A stretch of DNA of 48,982 nucleotides from Clostridia bacterium (GCA_017626305.1 JAGAIW010000136.1:1-48982); one strand, 5' to 3'; shown: positions 17,667 through 25,917, counted from the first letter of the stretch. Translations and numbers: made by a program. The notes: a model not told the origin generated them from the letters alone.

Positions 17667-17706
17667 AAAGAGAGAGCCGAAAATATGCAATTATCAGCTC
17701 TCTTTT
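17667..17706 (-). terminator. Hairpin with T-run between the 673-aa gene and RNase J
   Basis: On the minus strand AAAAGAGAGC pairs with GGCTCTCTCTTTT around a 15-base loop, followed by TCTTTT. It ends the repeat-protein transcript, or works as a partial attenuator for rnj, since no other clear rnj promoter is visible between the two genes. Confidence 0.65.
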
Positions 17707-17738
17707 CTCTATTCGAATTTTTTCATCTTACGTTTACA

Positions 17739-19760
17739 TCAAAAGTTGAAGTCTACTTTCTTTTCCAACGTTTTCTTGATCAGTCCGTCTTCAATGAGCT
17801 TTGCGTCGTCTTCATACGCATATTCCACCGTGAAATCAACGGGAGCAAATTCCGCGTCTTTTTGCGTTTCCAACTTCGCCGCCAAAGCGTCAATCAAACG
17901 AATGGCTTTCTTCACCGCGCCGTTGCTGCCGATTTTCATCATAAACGGCGTGTCTTCGTGCGCCTTTTGATCGCTTACGTCCTTTTGATGATAAGTAGAT
18001 TTCGGGAAGGTTTCTTCGTCGGTAGGATCAAGCGCAAGCAACAAACAAAGCGTTTTACCGCGAATGAGCATTTTCGCCACCGTGCCCCTGCCAAAGTTAA
18101 ATCTATCCCCTTGCCAGCTGATGTTAGAGTTGACCTTTTCATACGAAGTCAACGCGTTTTTCAACATGCTGTAATAGCTCTTCACCGCGCCTTCGCTTTG
18201 TTTTAATTTCGCCGTAAAGCTTCTATTCAAGCGTTCAACGAGTCCGTCGTCTTCCGCTGCGGTAGTAGGTTCTATTACTACGGGCGCGGGCTCTTCGGCT
18301 ACGGGCTCTTCCGCGGCAGCAAGCTCTTCTTCTACGGGAGCAGGCTCTTCTACGGTTTCTTCGGCTACGGCACATTCTGCGCACATTTGGCAAAGCTCTT
18401 GCGAGATGTTTTGCGCGATAGCTTGCACGCCTTCTTCGTCTACGACTAAGTTATACGTAGGTTCGCCGCAATCTGCCGCCGCAAGCTTTTCTTCTACGAT
18501 AGCGCCGATTTTTTCGTAATCGACGTTGTCGACCTTATTGCTTTCGACGATAGCTACGATTTTATCGTAATCCACTTCCTTAGGTTGAGTCAATCTTGCC
18601 GCTACCATATCCGCCAAACGGTCGTAATCAATAGGCTGGGGTTCGACTACGGGAATAACGATTTTTTCCGCAACGGCGTTTGCCAAAGCTTGTAAATCCA
18701 GCGCCGCCATCGCCTTTTCTACTGCCGCCGTTACCGCGTTTGCAATAACGTCTTCTTTGGCGTTCATTTGAATACTTTCCGCCGCTTTCATAAAGCTGTT
18801 ATCGATACGGCGATAATCTACCTTTTCGGGATAGGGCAACGATTCTACTACCTTTTCCGCCGTGCCGTAAACGATTTTATCGTAGTCGATTTCCACTTCT
18901 ACGGGTTTTGCGTCTGCGACGGGCGCTTCCGTCGTTTCGGGTTCGACGAGTACGTCGCCGAGAAGTTCTAATACCTTATCGCCCACTTCGTCAACGATAC
19001 GGGTATAGTCTACGTTTTCCGCAACGGGAATTGCATTGACCGCTTCCAAAACTTGACGGCTGTGTTCCGCTACGCTTTCTTCCGTCTTTTCAGCAACCGA
19101 TTCGATAAGACCCTTATAGTCGTTATCCGCATACATGGCGGCAAGTTCCGCAAGGCGTACGTTGACGTCGTCGAGAGCCCCTTCGAGCTGTTGTAAGAGC
19201 TCCAACTTGTCTTCTACTACGTCAAGCTTAGAAATGACTTCACCGCTGATAAGCGCGGTAAGACCGTCGTAAATCGCCTGTTGCTGTAAGTAGCTGTATT
19301 TGATTTCGTCCAAGGTTTCCTGCAAGGCGGGAATGACTTCGGCGACTTTATCCTTTACCTTATCCGCAAACGCGTCGGTGTCGATATTTTCCAAAAGCGC
19401 AACGCTGCAATCCAGCGTATCCAGTTTGGTCATAGCTTCGGCAATCGCATTTTCGATTTGCGCCAAGGTGGCAACCTTTTCGTCTACCGAATTGAGTTTC
19501 GCCGTCACGTCTTCCGCAATCATTTGCGTCAAACCGTCGTAAATGGTCTGGTTTTGTTTATATCCGTAACGAATCTCTTGCGCCAAAGCTTGGGACGATC
19601 TGTCCTTATCGCCCTTCATTTCTTGATACAAAGAGCCGACTTGTACGGAAGAATATTTCATCTCGTTGAGAAGTTCGCCTTTGAGCTTTTTCAGATCGTA
19701 AGAGATCCAGCTATACAACGCGTCGATCTTAGATGTTTCTAATTGTTTTTTGTCCGCCAT
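17739..19760 (-). CDS. Repeat-rich acidic protein of unknown function, 673 aa
   Basis: I do not recognise the whole protein. Its layout is clear: two related segments of about 52 residues near the N-terminus (both with EI+Y-Y--QQ-IYDGL and then KL--V--KL-LL), a region with six [V/I]DY-x-[K/R][I/L] units spaced 25-45 residues apart (such as VDYTRIV, IDYDKIV, VDYEKIG), an Ala/Glu/Pro-rich linker, and a compact C-terminal domain of about 150 residues starting LVERLNRSFTAKL and containing ISWQGDRFNFGRG and IRGKTLCLLLALDP. No signal peptide or membrane segments. The start at 19,760 has GAGGTG five bases upstream. A consensus promoter precedes it. The elongated coiled-coil-like middle suggests a scaffold or structural role; this is inference. 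Confidence 0.75.
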   Translation of the reverse strand: MADKKQLETSKIDALYSWISYDLKKLKGELLNEMKYSSVQVGSLYQEMKGDKDRSSQALAQEIRYGYKQNQTIYDGLTQMIAEDVTAKLNSVDEKVATLAQIENAIAEAMTKLDTLDCSVALLENIDTDAFADKVKDKVAEVIPALQETLDEIKYSYLQQQAIYDGLTALISGEVISKLDVVEDKLELLQQLEGALDDVNVRLAELAAMYADNDYKGLIESVAEKTEESVAEHSRQVLEAVNAIPVAENVDYTRIVDEVGDKVLELLGDVLVEPETTEAPVADAKPVEVEIDYDKIVYGTAEKVVESLPYPEKVDYRRIDNSFMKAAESIQMNAKEDVIANAVTAAVEKAMAALDLQALANAVAEKIVIPVVEPQPIDYDRLADMVAARLTQPKEVDYDKIVAIVESNKVDNVDYEKIGAIVEEKLAAADCGEPTYNLVVDEEGVQAIAQNISQELCQMCAECAVAEETVEEPAPVEEELAAAEEPVAEEPAPVVIEPTTAAEDDGLVERLNRSFTAKLKQSEGAVKSYYSMLKNALTSYEKVNSNISWQGDRFNFGRGTVAKMLIRGKTLCLLLALDPTDEETFPKSTYHQKDVSDQKAHEDTPFMMKIGSNGAVKKAIRLIDALAAKLETQKDAEFAPVDFTVEYAYEDDAKLIEDGLIKKTLEKKVDFNF

Positions 19761-19866
19761 TTTACACCTCGGTCGTTTTTTATTTTTGACAGTTTTATCA
19801 CAAAAAATAAGTTTATTTTCCTTATTTTTCTTCACAAAAAAGGCTTTTACCCCTTTTATATGTATT

Positions 19867-19895
19867 ATTATAACATATATTATGGGTGCGGTCAA
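19867..19895 (-). promoter_or_regulatory. SigA-type promoter for the 673-aa repeat protein
   Basis: Minus strand: TTGACC (19,890-19,895), 17-bp spacer, TATAAT (19,867-19,872). It leaves a leader of about 100 bases. Confidence 0.8.
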
Positions 19896-19948
19896 GGGTT
19901 TTAGAAAAAAAATATCCCAAATTTACATATTTTTTTTGCGTTTTTACT

Positions 19949-19977
19949 TTTCAACGCACACACGGTATGCCCGTTTT
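19949..19977. repeat. 29-bp dispersed hairpin repeat, copy 2
   Basis: 28 of 29 bases match 12,842-12,870. It contains ACGG/CCGT around GTATG. It lies between the P-type ATPase terminator and the repeat-protein promoter. Confidence 0.7.
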
Positions 19978-19989
19978 GCCTTTTTCGAC

Positions 19990-20022
19990 AAAAGAGCCGT
20001 CGGTTTCCCAACGGCTCTTTTT
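19990..20022 (-). terminator. Intrinsic terminator of the P-type ATPase gene
   Basis: Minus strand AAAAAGAGCCGT pairs with ACGGCTCTTTT around a short loop, followed by Ts, starting 8 bases after the ATPase stop. Confidence 0.85.
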
Positions 20023-20029
20023 CACAGTT

Positions 20030-22699
20030 TTACTTTTTCTTATTTGCAAGCTTTCTTTGCACGAGTTTCACAAGTTCTACGATAGGAATGATGCAAGCGC
20101 CGATACCGATTGCTACGGCAAATTCCAAAATACCTACGGGCGCAAATCCAAACGCAGCCGCAAGGAAGTCCACTTCACAAACGAGCGCGGTTGCCGCAAA
20201 CGAACCGATTGCCGCCCACCACAGCCACTTGTTTTGCTGTTTCATTCCAAACAAGCTCTTTCTTTGCGAACGCATGTTAAAGCTGTGGAAGATTTCCGCC
20301 ATGGACATGGTCAAAAACGCCATCGTCGTCCCGTGCGAGCTGTTTGCAAACGTAAATTCACCTTCGTTGATAAAGTGTCCTACAAAATAGGAAATAAGCA
20401 CCAAGATGGCTACGATAACGCCTTGATACAGGACGTCTATCCCCATGCCGTCGGCAAATACGCCCGCTTTGGCGTCACGCGGTTTACGGCGCATAATGTC
20501 CGTTTCGGCGCGTTCCGTACCAAGCGCTAAGGCAGGGAAACAGTCGGTAACCAAGTTAATCCACAAAAGGTGTACGGGCTCTAAAATCGTAAAGCCCATT
20601 AAGGTTGCCGCAAAAATGGACAAGACTTCACTCATATTCGACGCAAGCAAGAATTGAATGGCTTTACGGATATTATCGTAAATACGTCTACCTTCTTCTA
20701 CCGCACCGACGATAGTGGCGAAGTTATCGTCCGCAAGCACCATGTCCGCAACGTTTTTGGTAACGTCCGTACCCGTAATACCCATGCCGACGCCGATATC
20801 CGCCGTCTTAATGGAAGGCGCGTCGTTGACGCCGTCACCCGTCATTGCCGTAACGTAGCCTGCGTTTTTCCAAGCCGTTACGATACGCGTTTTATGTTCG
20901 GGCTGTACACGTGCGTATACGCCGATATCCGCAAATTCTTTGGCGAACGTTTCGTCGTCCATTTCATTGAGTTGCGAACCCGTGATTGCGCGAACGCCGT
21001 CGGTGAGAATACCCAGCTCCTTTGCGATTGCGATTGCCGTATCGATATGGTCGCCCGTAATCATAATCGGGCGGATACCCGCTTCCCTACAACGTGCGAT
21101 AGCGTCTTTTACTTCGGGACGGACGGGGTCAATCATACCGCAAAGTCCCGTAAAGCAAAGCGCCGTTTCCATGCTTTCGCTATCGTATTTTTCAGGCTGC
21201 TTTTTCCAAGCGCGTTCGGCAATAGCCAGCACGCGCAGCGCTTTATCCGCCATAGCCTTATTCGCCGCGAGAATTTCCGCCTTAGCTTCTTCCGTCATAG
21301 GCACGGGCTTGCCGTCTTTCAAATAGTACGCGCATTGATTGAGTACGACGTCGGGCGCGCCCTTAGTGTACTGCACGTAGCCGTCCCCTTCGGGGTGAAC
21401 GGTAGACATCATTTTTCTGCCCGAGTCGAAGGGCAATTCCCCCGCACGGGGCATTTCCGCTTTGAGCTGCGTCTTAGGTGCGCCGAGCTTATTCGCCCAA
21501 ACGACCAACGCCGCTTCGGTAGGTTCGCCCGTTACTTCACCGTTTTCGTCAAGCTCCGCATCCGAGCAAAGTGCCATTGCTTTCGCCGCGCGAAGTTCGT
21601 CTTCGCCGTAATATTCGACTACCGTCATCTTGTTTTGCGTCAACGTACCCGTTTTATCCGAGCAAATAATTTGCGCGCACCCAAGCGTTTCTACCGCCGT
21701 CAGCTTACGGATAATCGCGTTACGCTTGGACATGTTGGTAACGCCGATAGAAAGTACGATAGTAACGACCGCCGCAAGTCCTTCGGGAATAGCCGCAACC
21801 GCCAACGATACGGCGACCATGAAGGCTTCTAAACCAAATTCAAAAGAAAGCGAGCCCGTTTGCGCAAAGCCTTGAATCATCTTTACGCCGAATACGATAA
21901 TACTGATACCCAAAACCAGCCAAGTCAATATTTTGGAAAGCTGACCAAGCTTGATTTGCAAGGGGGTTTGACCTTCTTCCGCTTGCGCCAACGCGCCTGC
22001 GATTTTACCCATTTCGGTATCCATACCCGTTGCGGTAACTACCGCTACGCCACGGCCGTATACGACGACGCTGCCCATATACACCATGTTTTTACGGTCG
22101 CCCAAAGGCACGTCTTTGCCGTCGGCAACGGTAATCGCGTCGGCAATTTTATCGACGGGAACGGATTCACCCGTAAGCGCCGCTTCTTCGATTTTCATGC
22201 TTGCGCTTTCTAAAATACGCCCGTCGGCAGGGACGGCGTCGCCCGCTTCTAACAGCACGATATCGCCCACGACGAGATCTTCGCTGTGCACGATTTGCAC
22301 CTTTCCGTCACGGAGTACCTTTGACGTTGCCGCGGACATTTCTTGTAAAGCTTCTATGGCTTTTTCGGCTTTACTTTCTTGGAATACGCCAAGCACCGCG
22401 TTAATGAGCACGACGGCAAGAATGATAATGACGTCAACGAATTCCCCTTCTTCGCCCTGCGACATGTGATACACCGACAATGCGCCGGAAATAAACGCCG
22501 CGACGATCAGAATAATAATCATTGGGTCAGCAAGCTGTTCGAAAAATCTACGAATGAGAGATTTCTTTTTGCCTTCGGCAAGCTTGTTTTTGCCGTTTGT
22601 TTCTAAACGGCGTTGCGCTTCGTCCGCATGCAGTCCTTCTTCTTTGGAAGAATGAACCGCTTTGAGAACTTCTTCATAATTTTGACAATACTCTTTCAT
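20030..22699 (-). CDS. P2A-type cation-transporting ATPase, probable Mn2+/Ca2+ exporter, 889 aa
   Basis: Integral membrane pump driven by ATP. Visible in order: N-terminal cation ATPase domain, TM1-2, actuator motif LTGESVPV, PEGL in TM4, phosphorylation site CSDKTGTLTQNKM, hinge TGDGVNDAP, and in TM6 the WINLVTD ion site typical of SERCA/PMCA-like pumps, then C-terminal TM segments. Length is typical. By sequence alone it would be called a Ca2+ ATPase. The gene is preceded by a yybP-ykoY riboswitch with an intrinsic terminator, and homologues in that setting (Lactococcus YoaB, Streptococcus MgtA) export Mn2+, so manganese detoxification is the better guess. ATG follows AAGGAG; transcription unit is single-gene. 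Confidence 0.9.
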   Translation of the reverse strand: MKEYCQNYEEVLKAVHSSKEEGLHADEAQRRLETNGKNKLAEGKKKSLIRRFFEQLADPMIIILIVAAFISGALSVYHMSQGEEGEFVDVIIILAVVLINAVLGVFQESKAEKAIEALQEMSAATSKVLRDGKVQIVHSEDLVVGDIVLLEAGDAVPADGRILESASMKIEEAALTGESVPVDKIADAITVADGKDVPLGDRKNMVYMGSVVVYGRGVAVVTATGMDTEMGKIAGALAQAEEGQTPLQIKLGQLSKILTWLVLGISIIVFGVKMIQGFAQTGSLSFEFGLEAFMVAVSLAVAAIPEGLAAVVTIVLSIGVTNMSKRNAIIRKLTAVETLGCAQIICSDKTGTLTQNKMTVVEYYGEDELRAAKAMALCSDAELDENGEVTGEPTEAALVVWANKLGAPKTQLKAEMPRAGELPFDSGRKMMSTVHPEGDGYVQYTKGAPDVVLNQCAYYLKDGKPVPMTEEAKAEILAANKAMADKALRVLAIAERAWKKQPEKYDSESMETALCFTGLCGMIDPVRPEVKDAIARCREAGIRPIMITGDHIDTAIAIAKELGILTDGVRAITGSQLNEMDDETFAKEFADIGVYARVQPEHKTRIVTAWKNAGYVTAMTGDGVNDAPSIKTADIGVGMGITGTDVTKNVADMVLADDNFATIVGAVEEGRRIYDNIRKAIQFLLASNMSEVLSIFAATLMGFTILEPVHLLWINLVTDCFPALALGTERAETDIMRRKPRDAKAGVFADGMGIDVLYQGVIVAILVLISYFVGHFINEGEFTFANSSHGTTMAFLTMSMAEIFHSFNMRSQRKSLFGMKQQNKWLWWAAIGSFAATALVCEVDFLAAAFGFAPVGILEFAVAIGIGACIIPIVELVKLVQRKLANKKK

Positions 22700-22749
22700 T
22701 TTTCACTCCTTATTATGTTGTATATTGTCTTTTTTTATCAAGAATATAA

Positions 22750-22785
22750 CAAAAAACCGAGTACGATTGCAAAACCATACTCGGT
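22750..22785 (-). terminator. Expression-platform terminator of the Mn2+ riboswitch
   Basis: Minus strand ACCGAGTA and TACTCGGT pair around a 14-base loop, followed by TTTTTTG, about 50 bases before the ATPase start. As a terminator inside the leader it is the likely switch that Mn2+ binding disables. Confidence 0.8.
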
Positions 22786-22821
22786 AAATTTTTACTCTTT
22801 TCGTACGCCTTTGCAAACATA

Positions 22822-22912
22822 CAATGAGTCTTGCAATTTAAGACACGCCATACCTTTCGGTTGTGTTGTTGACGTATCACGCGTACAAAAACGCGTCTGC
22901 TACTCCCCCAAG
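22822..22912 (-). promoter_or_regulatory. yybP-ykoY (manganese) riboswitch
   Basis: Minus-strand order matches the known aptamer: GGGGGAGTAGC (22,899-22,909), a GC hairpin ACGCG/CGCGT, CGTCAACA (22,867-22,874), further paired region, and GCAAGAC (22,828-22,834). These are the conserved pieces of the Lactococcus yoaB and related aptamers. It lies between a SigA promoter and a terminator hairpin upstream of a P2A ATPase. Known: this class binds Mn2+ and turns on exporters. Confidence 0.85.
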
Positions 22913-22937
22913 GGATATTTAGTTCTTAACACCATTC

Positions 22938-22966
22938 AGTTTACCATATCTGGAAAAACTTGTCAA
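22938..22966 (-). promoter_or_regulatory. SigA-type promoter of the riboswitch/ATPase unit
   Basis: Minus strand: TTGACA (22,961-22,966), 17-bp spacer, TAAACT (22,938-22,943), then the aptamer starts about 20 bases on. It begins only about 15 bases after the yebC stop. Confidence 0.75.
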
Positions 22967-22981
22967 GCGTTTAAACGCAAA

Positions 22982-23776
22982 TTATTCTTCGTCTTCGTCG
23001 GGAAGTTCTACGTTGTGATATACGTTTTGTACGTCGTCGTGATCTTCCAACGCTTCCAGCATGTTTTCAAATTTCTTCAAAGCGTCTGCGGGAAGTTCGA
23101 TTTTGTTTTGGGGAATCATAGCGATTTCCGCTTGAACGAAACGGATTTTGGGTTCTTCTTCGTCGTTTCTTCTACCCTTAGGCGCAGCCGCCATCAATTC
23201 CGCGTTTTTATCTTCCAAATATTTACGTACGTCAGAAAAAGCTTCGGGCGTAGTAAAGATTTCATATACGTCGTCGTCCGCCACCACGTCGTCCGCGCCT
23301 GCTTCCAACGCGTATTCCGTCATGGTGTCTTCGTCGAGTTCTACCGTTCTTTCTACGACGATATATCCTTTATTATCGAAGTTATACGATACACAGCCCG
23401 TGTTCCCCATTGAACCGCCGTGCTTGCCTAAAATGGAACGAACGTCCCCTGCCGTACGGTTGATATTATCGGTAAGCGTTACGATAATCACCGCCGAGCC
23501 CGCAGGACCGTAGCCTTCGTAAGTCAGTTCCTTATAATCCGCGCCGCTCATTTCACCCGACGCCTTTTTAATGCTGCGTTGAATGTTATCGTTGGGCATG
23601 TTTGCCGCTTTCGCCTTCGCGATAATATCGGCAAGCTTGCTGTTGGTTTCGGGGTTGGGGTTGGATTTTGCCGCAACGGCGATTTCTCTGCCGAGCTTAG
23701 TGAAAATTCTACCCTTAGCGGCGTCCGCCTTACCCTTTTTTGCCTGTATGTTATGCCATTTGCTATGTCCGGACAT
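22982..23776 (-). CDS. yebC: YebC/PmpR-family protein (TACO1-like), 264 aa
   Basis: Conserved cytosolic family long called a transcriptional regulator; recent work links members to translation of proline-rich stretches. The N-terminus is diagnostic: MSGHSKWHNIQAKKGKADAAKGRIFTK is split here as MSGHSKWHNIQ then KGKADAAKG. Further family segments: NMPNDNIQRSIKKASGE, YEGYGPAGSAVI, and NRTAGDVRSILGKHGG. It is about 15 residues longer than usual because of an acidic tail. ATG follows AAGGAG. The upstream rRNA methyltransferase stops 22 bases before it, so the two are probably co-transcribed. Confidence 0.95.
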   Translation of the reverse strand: MSGHSKWHNIQAKKGKADAAKGRIFTKLGREIAVAAKSNPNPETNSKLADIIAKAKAANMPNDNIQRSIKKASGEMSGADYKELTYEGYGPAGSAVIIVTLTDNINRTAGDVRSILGKHGGSMGNTGCVSYNFDNKGYIVVERTVELDEDTMTEYALEAGADDVVADDDVYEIFTTPEAFSDVRKYLEDKNAELMAAAPKGRRNDEEEPKIRFVQAEIAMIPQNKIELPADALKKFENMLEALEDHDDVQNVYHNVELPDEDEE

Positions 23777-23798
23777 ATGAATACTCCTTTATAATCGA

Positions 23799-24563
23799 TT
23801 ATTTTTGACAAGTAAAATAGTTGCTTTTGAGAAGATACATTAAAATACCAGCCGATACCGCCGCATTCAAGCTCTCTTGCGTTGCCTGCATGGGGATTTT
23901 CACCGTATGTGCCGCGGCGTTTTGTACCAAAGCGGATATGCCGTTGGCTTCGTTGCCGATAGCAAGCGCAAACACTTCGGGCGGGGAAAAGGTAAAGGCG
24001 TTTTCGCCGTCCATATCCGCCACGACAATAGGCGCGTCGCTTAGCGTAGAGAGAATTTCTTCTCTCGAACCGAAGTACAGTTTGGTGAAAAAGATACCGC
24101 TCATGCTTGCGCGCACCGATTTAGGCGCGTAAGGGTCGGCGCAGCCTTCTACGAGATAAATCTCGTTATAGCCCGCCGCGTTGGCGCTACGAATAATCGC
24201 CCCGACGTTACCCGGGTCGGCTACGCCGTCTAAAAGCAAGCAGCTGCCCGTGGGCTTTTGCAAGGCTTTTTGGGGAAGTTTCACCCGACAAACTACGCCT
24301 TGGGGCGTTTTTTCGTCGGATAAATAACGCATGACGTCCTTGGAAACGTACACGATTTGTTCTTGGGCAAAGCCGACTTCTTGGGGTATAAACGTATGGT
24401 TTTCTTCCACGAATACGTACTCTACCGCAAAGCCGCTACGGATACATTCCGTTGCCATTTTGACGCCTTCCACCAAAAAAGAGCCCAGCTCTTTTCTGCC
24501 TTTTTTCTCTTTGAGCGACGCCGTCGCCTTGATTAGCGGATTGTTTTTCGACGTTAATATCAT
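23799..24563 (-). CDS. SpoU/TrmH-family RNA 2'-O-methyltransferase, 254 aa
   Basis: SPOUT-fold enzyme that methylates ribose 2'-OH in rRNA or tRNA with SAM; close in layout to RlmB and Bacillus YsgA. Visible: N-terminal substrate-binding domain with NPLIKATASLKEKKGRK, then the SPOUT motifs LLLDGVADPGNVGAIIRSANAAG (motif 1 region), LAIGNEANGIS (motif 2) and VKIPMQATQESLNAAVSAGILMY (motif 3, given here only as its core). The exact target base is not predictable. It lies after the ribosomal protein operon and its terminator, 22 bases before yebC. Its ATG follows shortly after that terminator, so it relies on readthrough or an unseen promoter. Confidence 0.9.
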   Translation of the reverse strand: MILTSKNNPLIKATASLKEKKGRKELGSFLVEGVKMATECIRSGFAVEYVFVEENHTFIPQEVGFAQEQIVYVSKDVMRYLSDEKTPQGVVCRVKLPQKALQKPTGSCLLLDGVADPGNVGAIIRSANAAGYNEIYLVEGCADPYAPKSVRASMSGIFFTKLYFGSREEILSTLSDAPIVVADMDGENAFTFSPPEVFALAIGNEANGISALVQNAAAHTVKIPMQATQESLNAAVSAGILMYLLKSNYFTCQK

Positions 24564-24580
24564 TTTCTCAAAAAATACGA

Positions 24581-24607
24581 AAAAGCCTTTTTTGTCAAAA
24601 GGCTTTT
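24581..24607. terminator. Terminator after rplT
   Basis: AAAAGCCTTTT and AAAAGGCTTTT pair around a short loop, with T-runs on both sides. It ends the infC-rpmI-rplT transcript 11 bases past the stop. Confidence 0.85.
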
Positions 24608-24617
24608 ACTTTGCTAA

Positions 24618-24968
24618 TTAAAGCGCTGCTTTTGCTTTTTCAACGAGCTGCGTGAATGCCGCTGCGTCGTTTACAGCCAAGTCTGCAAGAACTTTTCTGT
24701 TCAAGTTGATTCCTGCAACGTTAAGGCCGTGCATAAGCTTGCTGTAAGACATACCGTTTTGTCTTGCCGCTGCGTTAATTCTCGCAATCCAAAGACGACG
24801 GAAGTCTCTCTTTCTCAATCTTCTGCCGATATAGGCATAGTTGAGAGATTTCATAACCGCTTCTCTTGCGATTCTGTACGATTTGCTCTTATTGCCGAAG
24901 TAACCCTTGGCAAGCTTGAAAATTTTTCTACGTTTTTTAACCGCGTTTACTGCTCTCTTAATACGCAT
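24618..24968 (-). CDS. rplT: 50S ribosomal protein L20, 116 aa
   Basis: Early-assembly protein of the large subunit, needed for folding 23S rRNA. The full length and the family segments are visible: basic N-terminus with [45 protein letters not shown], and the globular C-terminal part [13 protein letters not shown] follows AAGGAGA. It is the third gene of infC-rpmI-rplT, 20 bases after rpmI. Known: L20 can repress this operon by binding its leader; the leader here is described separately. Confidence 0.98.
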   Translation of the reverse strand: MRIKRAVNAVKKRRKIFKLAKGYFGNKSKSYRIAREAVMKSLNYAYIGRRLRKRDFRRLWIARINAAARQNGMSYSKLMHGLNVAGINLNRKVLADLAVNDAAAFTQLVEKAKAAL

Positions 24969-24988
24969 ATTCTTTCGTCTCCTTTCTC

Positions 24989-25189
24989 TTATTTCTTATA
25001 GGGCATCATGCTCTTTACCGTGCTTTCTTGCGTGGTGGAAACAAGCGTAGTTTGACGCAAATTTCTCTTTCTCTTTCTGTTCTTGGTTTCCGCTTTGTGG
25101 TTCTTACCGCTGTGGGAACGGTTTACCTTTCCCGAACCGGTGAGCCAAAAACGTTTCTTCGTGCTGCTATGTGTTTTCTGTTTAGGCAT
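24989..25189 (-). CDS. rpmI: 50S ribosomal protein L35, 66 aa
   Basis: Small, highly basic large-subunit protein. [20 protein letters not shown] and [21 protein letters not shown] are the family signature (with Lys/Arg content above one third). ATG follows GGAGG. It lies between infC and rplT in the standard order. The 79-base gap from infC holds an AAGCTTTGC/GCAAAGC hairpin of unknown role. Confidence 0.98.
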   Translation of the reverse strand: MPKQKTHSSTKKRFWLTGSGKVNRSHSGKNHKAETKNRKRKRNLRQTTLVSTTQESTVKSMMPYKK

Positions 25190-25268
25190 ATCTTTATCCT
25201 CCGAGTTTTTTATACGTTTTTATATTTCGGGCTTTGCCGAGCAAAGCTTGTCCGCTTAATGTAAGCCC

Positions 25269-25781
25269 TTATTTTGCGGGCGAGAGAATCATGAAAATAT
25301 TTCTGCCTTCCGTAACGGGCGCTTTTTCCATTACCGCTTTACCGCCGAGCATGTCAAAAAACCGACGCATAACGTCCACACCCATTGCCGAGTGCGCCAT
25401 TTGTCTGCCGCGCATACGGATAGACACTTTCACTTTATTGCCATCACCAAGGATTTCTAACGTCTTTTTCGCCTTAACGTTCATATCCCCTACGTCAATG
25501 GTCATGGAAAGATAAATCTCTTTGAGTTCCACAATCTTTTGGTTCTTGCGGTTTTCCTTTTCGCGCTTTGCCTGTTCAAACTTGAACTTGCCGTAGTTCA
25601 TAATCTTACATACGGGCGGAACGGCGTTGGGAGAAATCTTAACCAAGTCAAGGTTCTCGTCTTCGGCAATACGGAGCGCTTCTGCCGCGCTCATGATGCC
25701 GAGCTGTTCGCCTGCGGCGGAAATCACGCGCACTTCTCTATCACGAATATTTTCGTTGATTTGATGCTGGTCTTTTATGAT
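25269..25781 (-). CDS. infC: Translation initiation factor IF-3, 170 aa, probable ATC start codon
   Basis: Binds the 30S subunit, checks the start codon and prevents early 50S joining. Family segments: INENIRDREVRVI, AAGEQLGIMSAAEAL, PPVCKIMNYGKFKFEQAK, and the C-terminal KVKVSIRMRGRQMAH. The frame is open to a GTG at 25,793, but that GTG has no ribosome binding site and lies inside GTGAGG. An ATC at 25,781 is five bases after GAGGT and gives an N-terminus I-I-K-D-Q of the usual kind. Known: infC uses rare AUU/AUC/AUA starts so that IF-3 represses its own translation. The start is therefore set at ATC (ATA three bases on is an alternative). Confidence 0.95.
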   Translation of the reverse strand: MIKDQHQINENIRDREVRVISAAGEQLGIMSAAEALRIAEDENLDLVKISPNAVPPVCKIMNYGKFKFEQAKREKENRKNQKIVELKEIYLSMTIDVGDMNVKAKKTLEILGDGNKVKVSIRMRGRQMAHSAMGVDVMRRFFDMLGGKAVMEKAPVTEGRNIFMILSPAK

Positions 25782-25792
25782 CGTGTACCTCA

Positions 25793-25917
25793 CAAAAATA
25801 ATAACGGGCTGCTAAGTTAAGCAACCCGTAATAATCCCATAAAATACGCTTGGTAATTATTGAGCCGTACCGACAATAACCGTACGGCGAGAAGGGTCAC
25901 TCCTGCTTAGCTTTGAT
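25793..25917 (-). promoter_or_regulatory. infC operon leader with attenuator hairpins (L20-leader-like)
   Basis: Between the promoter and infC the minus strand holds a GCCGTAC/GGTACGGC hairpin and then a strong ACGGGTTGCT/AGCAGCCCGT stem (25,804-25,829) followed by TATTATTTTT, a terminator-like structure 15 bases before the ribosome binding site. The architecture fits leader attenuation of infC-rpmI-rplT in Firmicutes, often L20-mediated. I cannot confirm the L20 site itself. Confidence 0.6.

Noticed and set aside
17633-17690. Longer RNase J N-terminus from the TTG at 17,690
   Set aside because: That stretch is in the terminator hairpin and its ribosome binding site is missing; the later TTG has AAGGAG.
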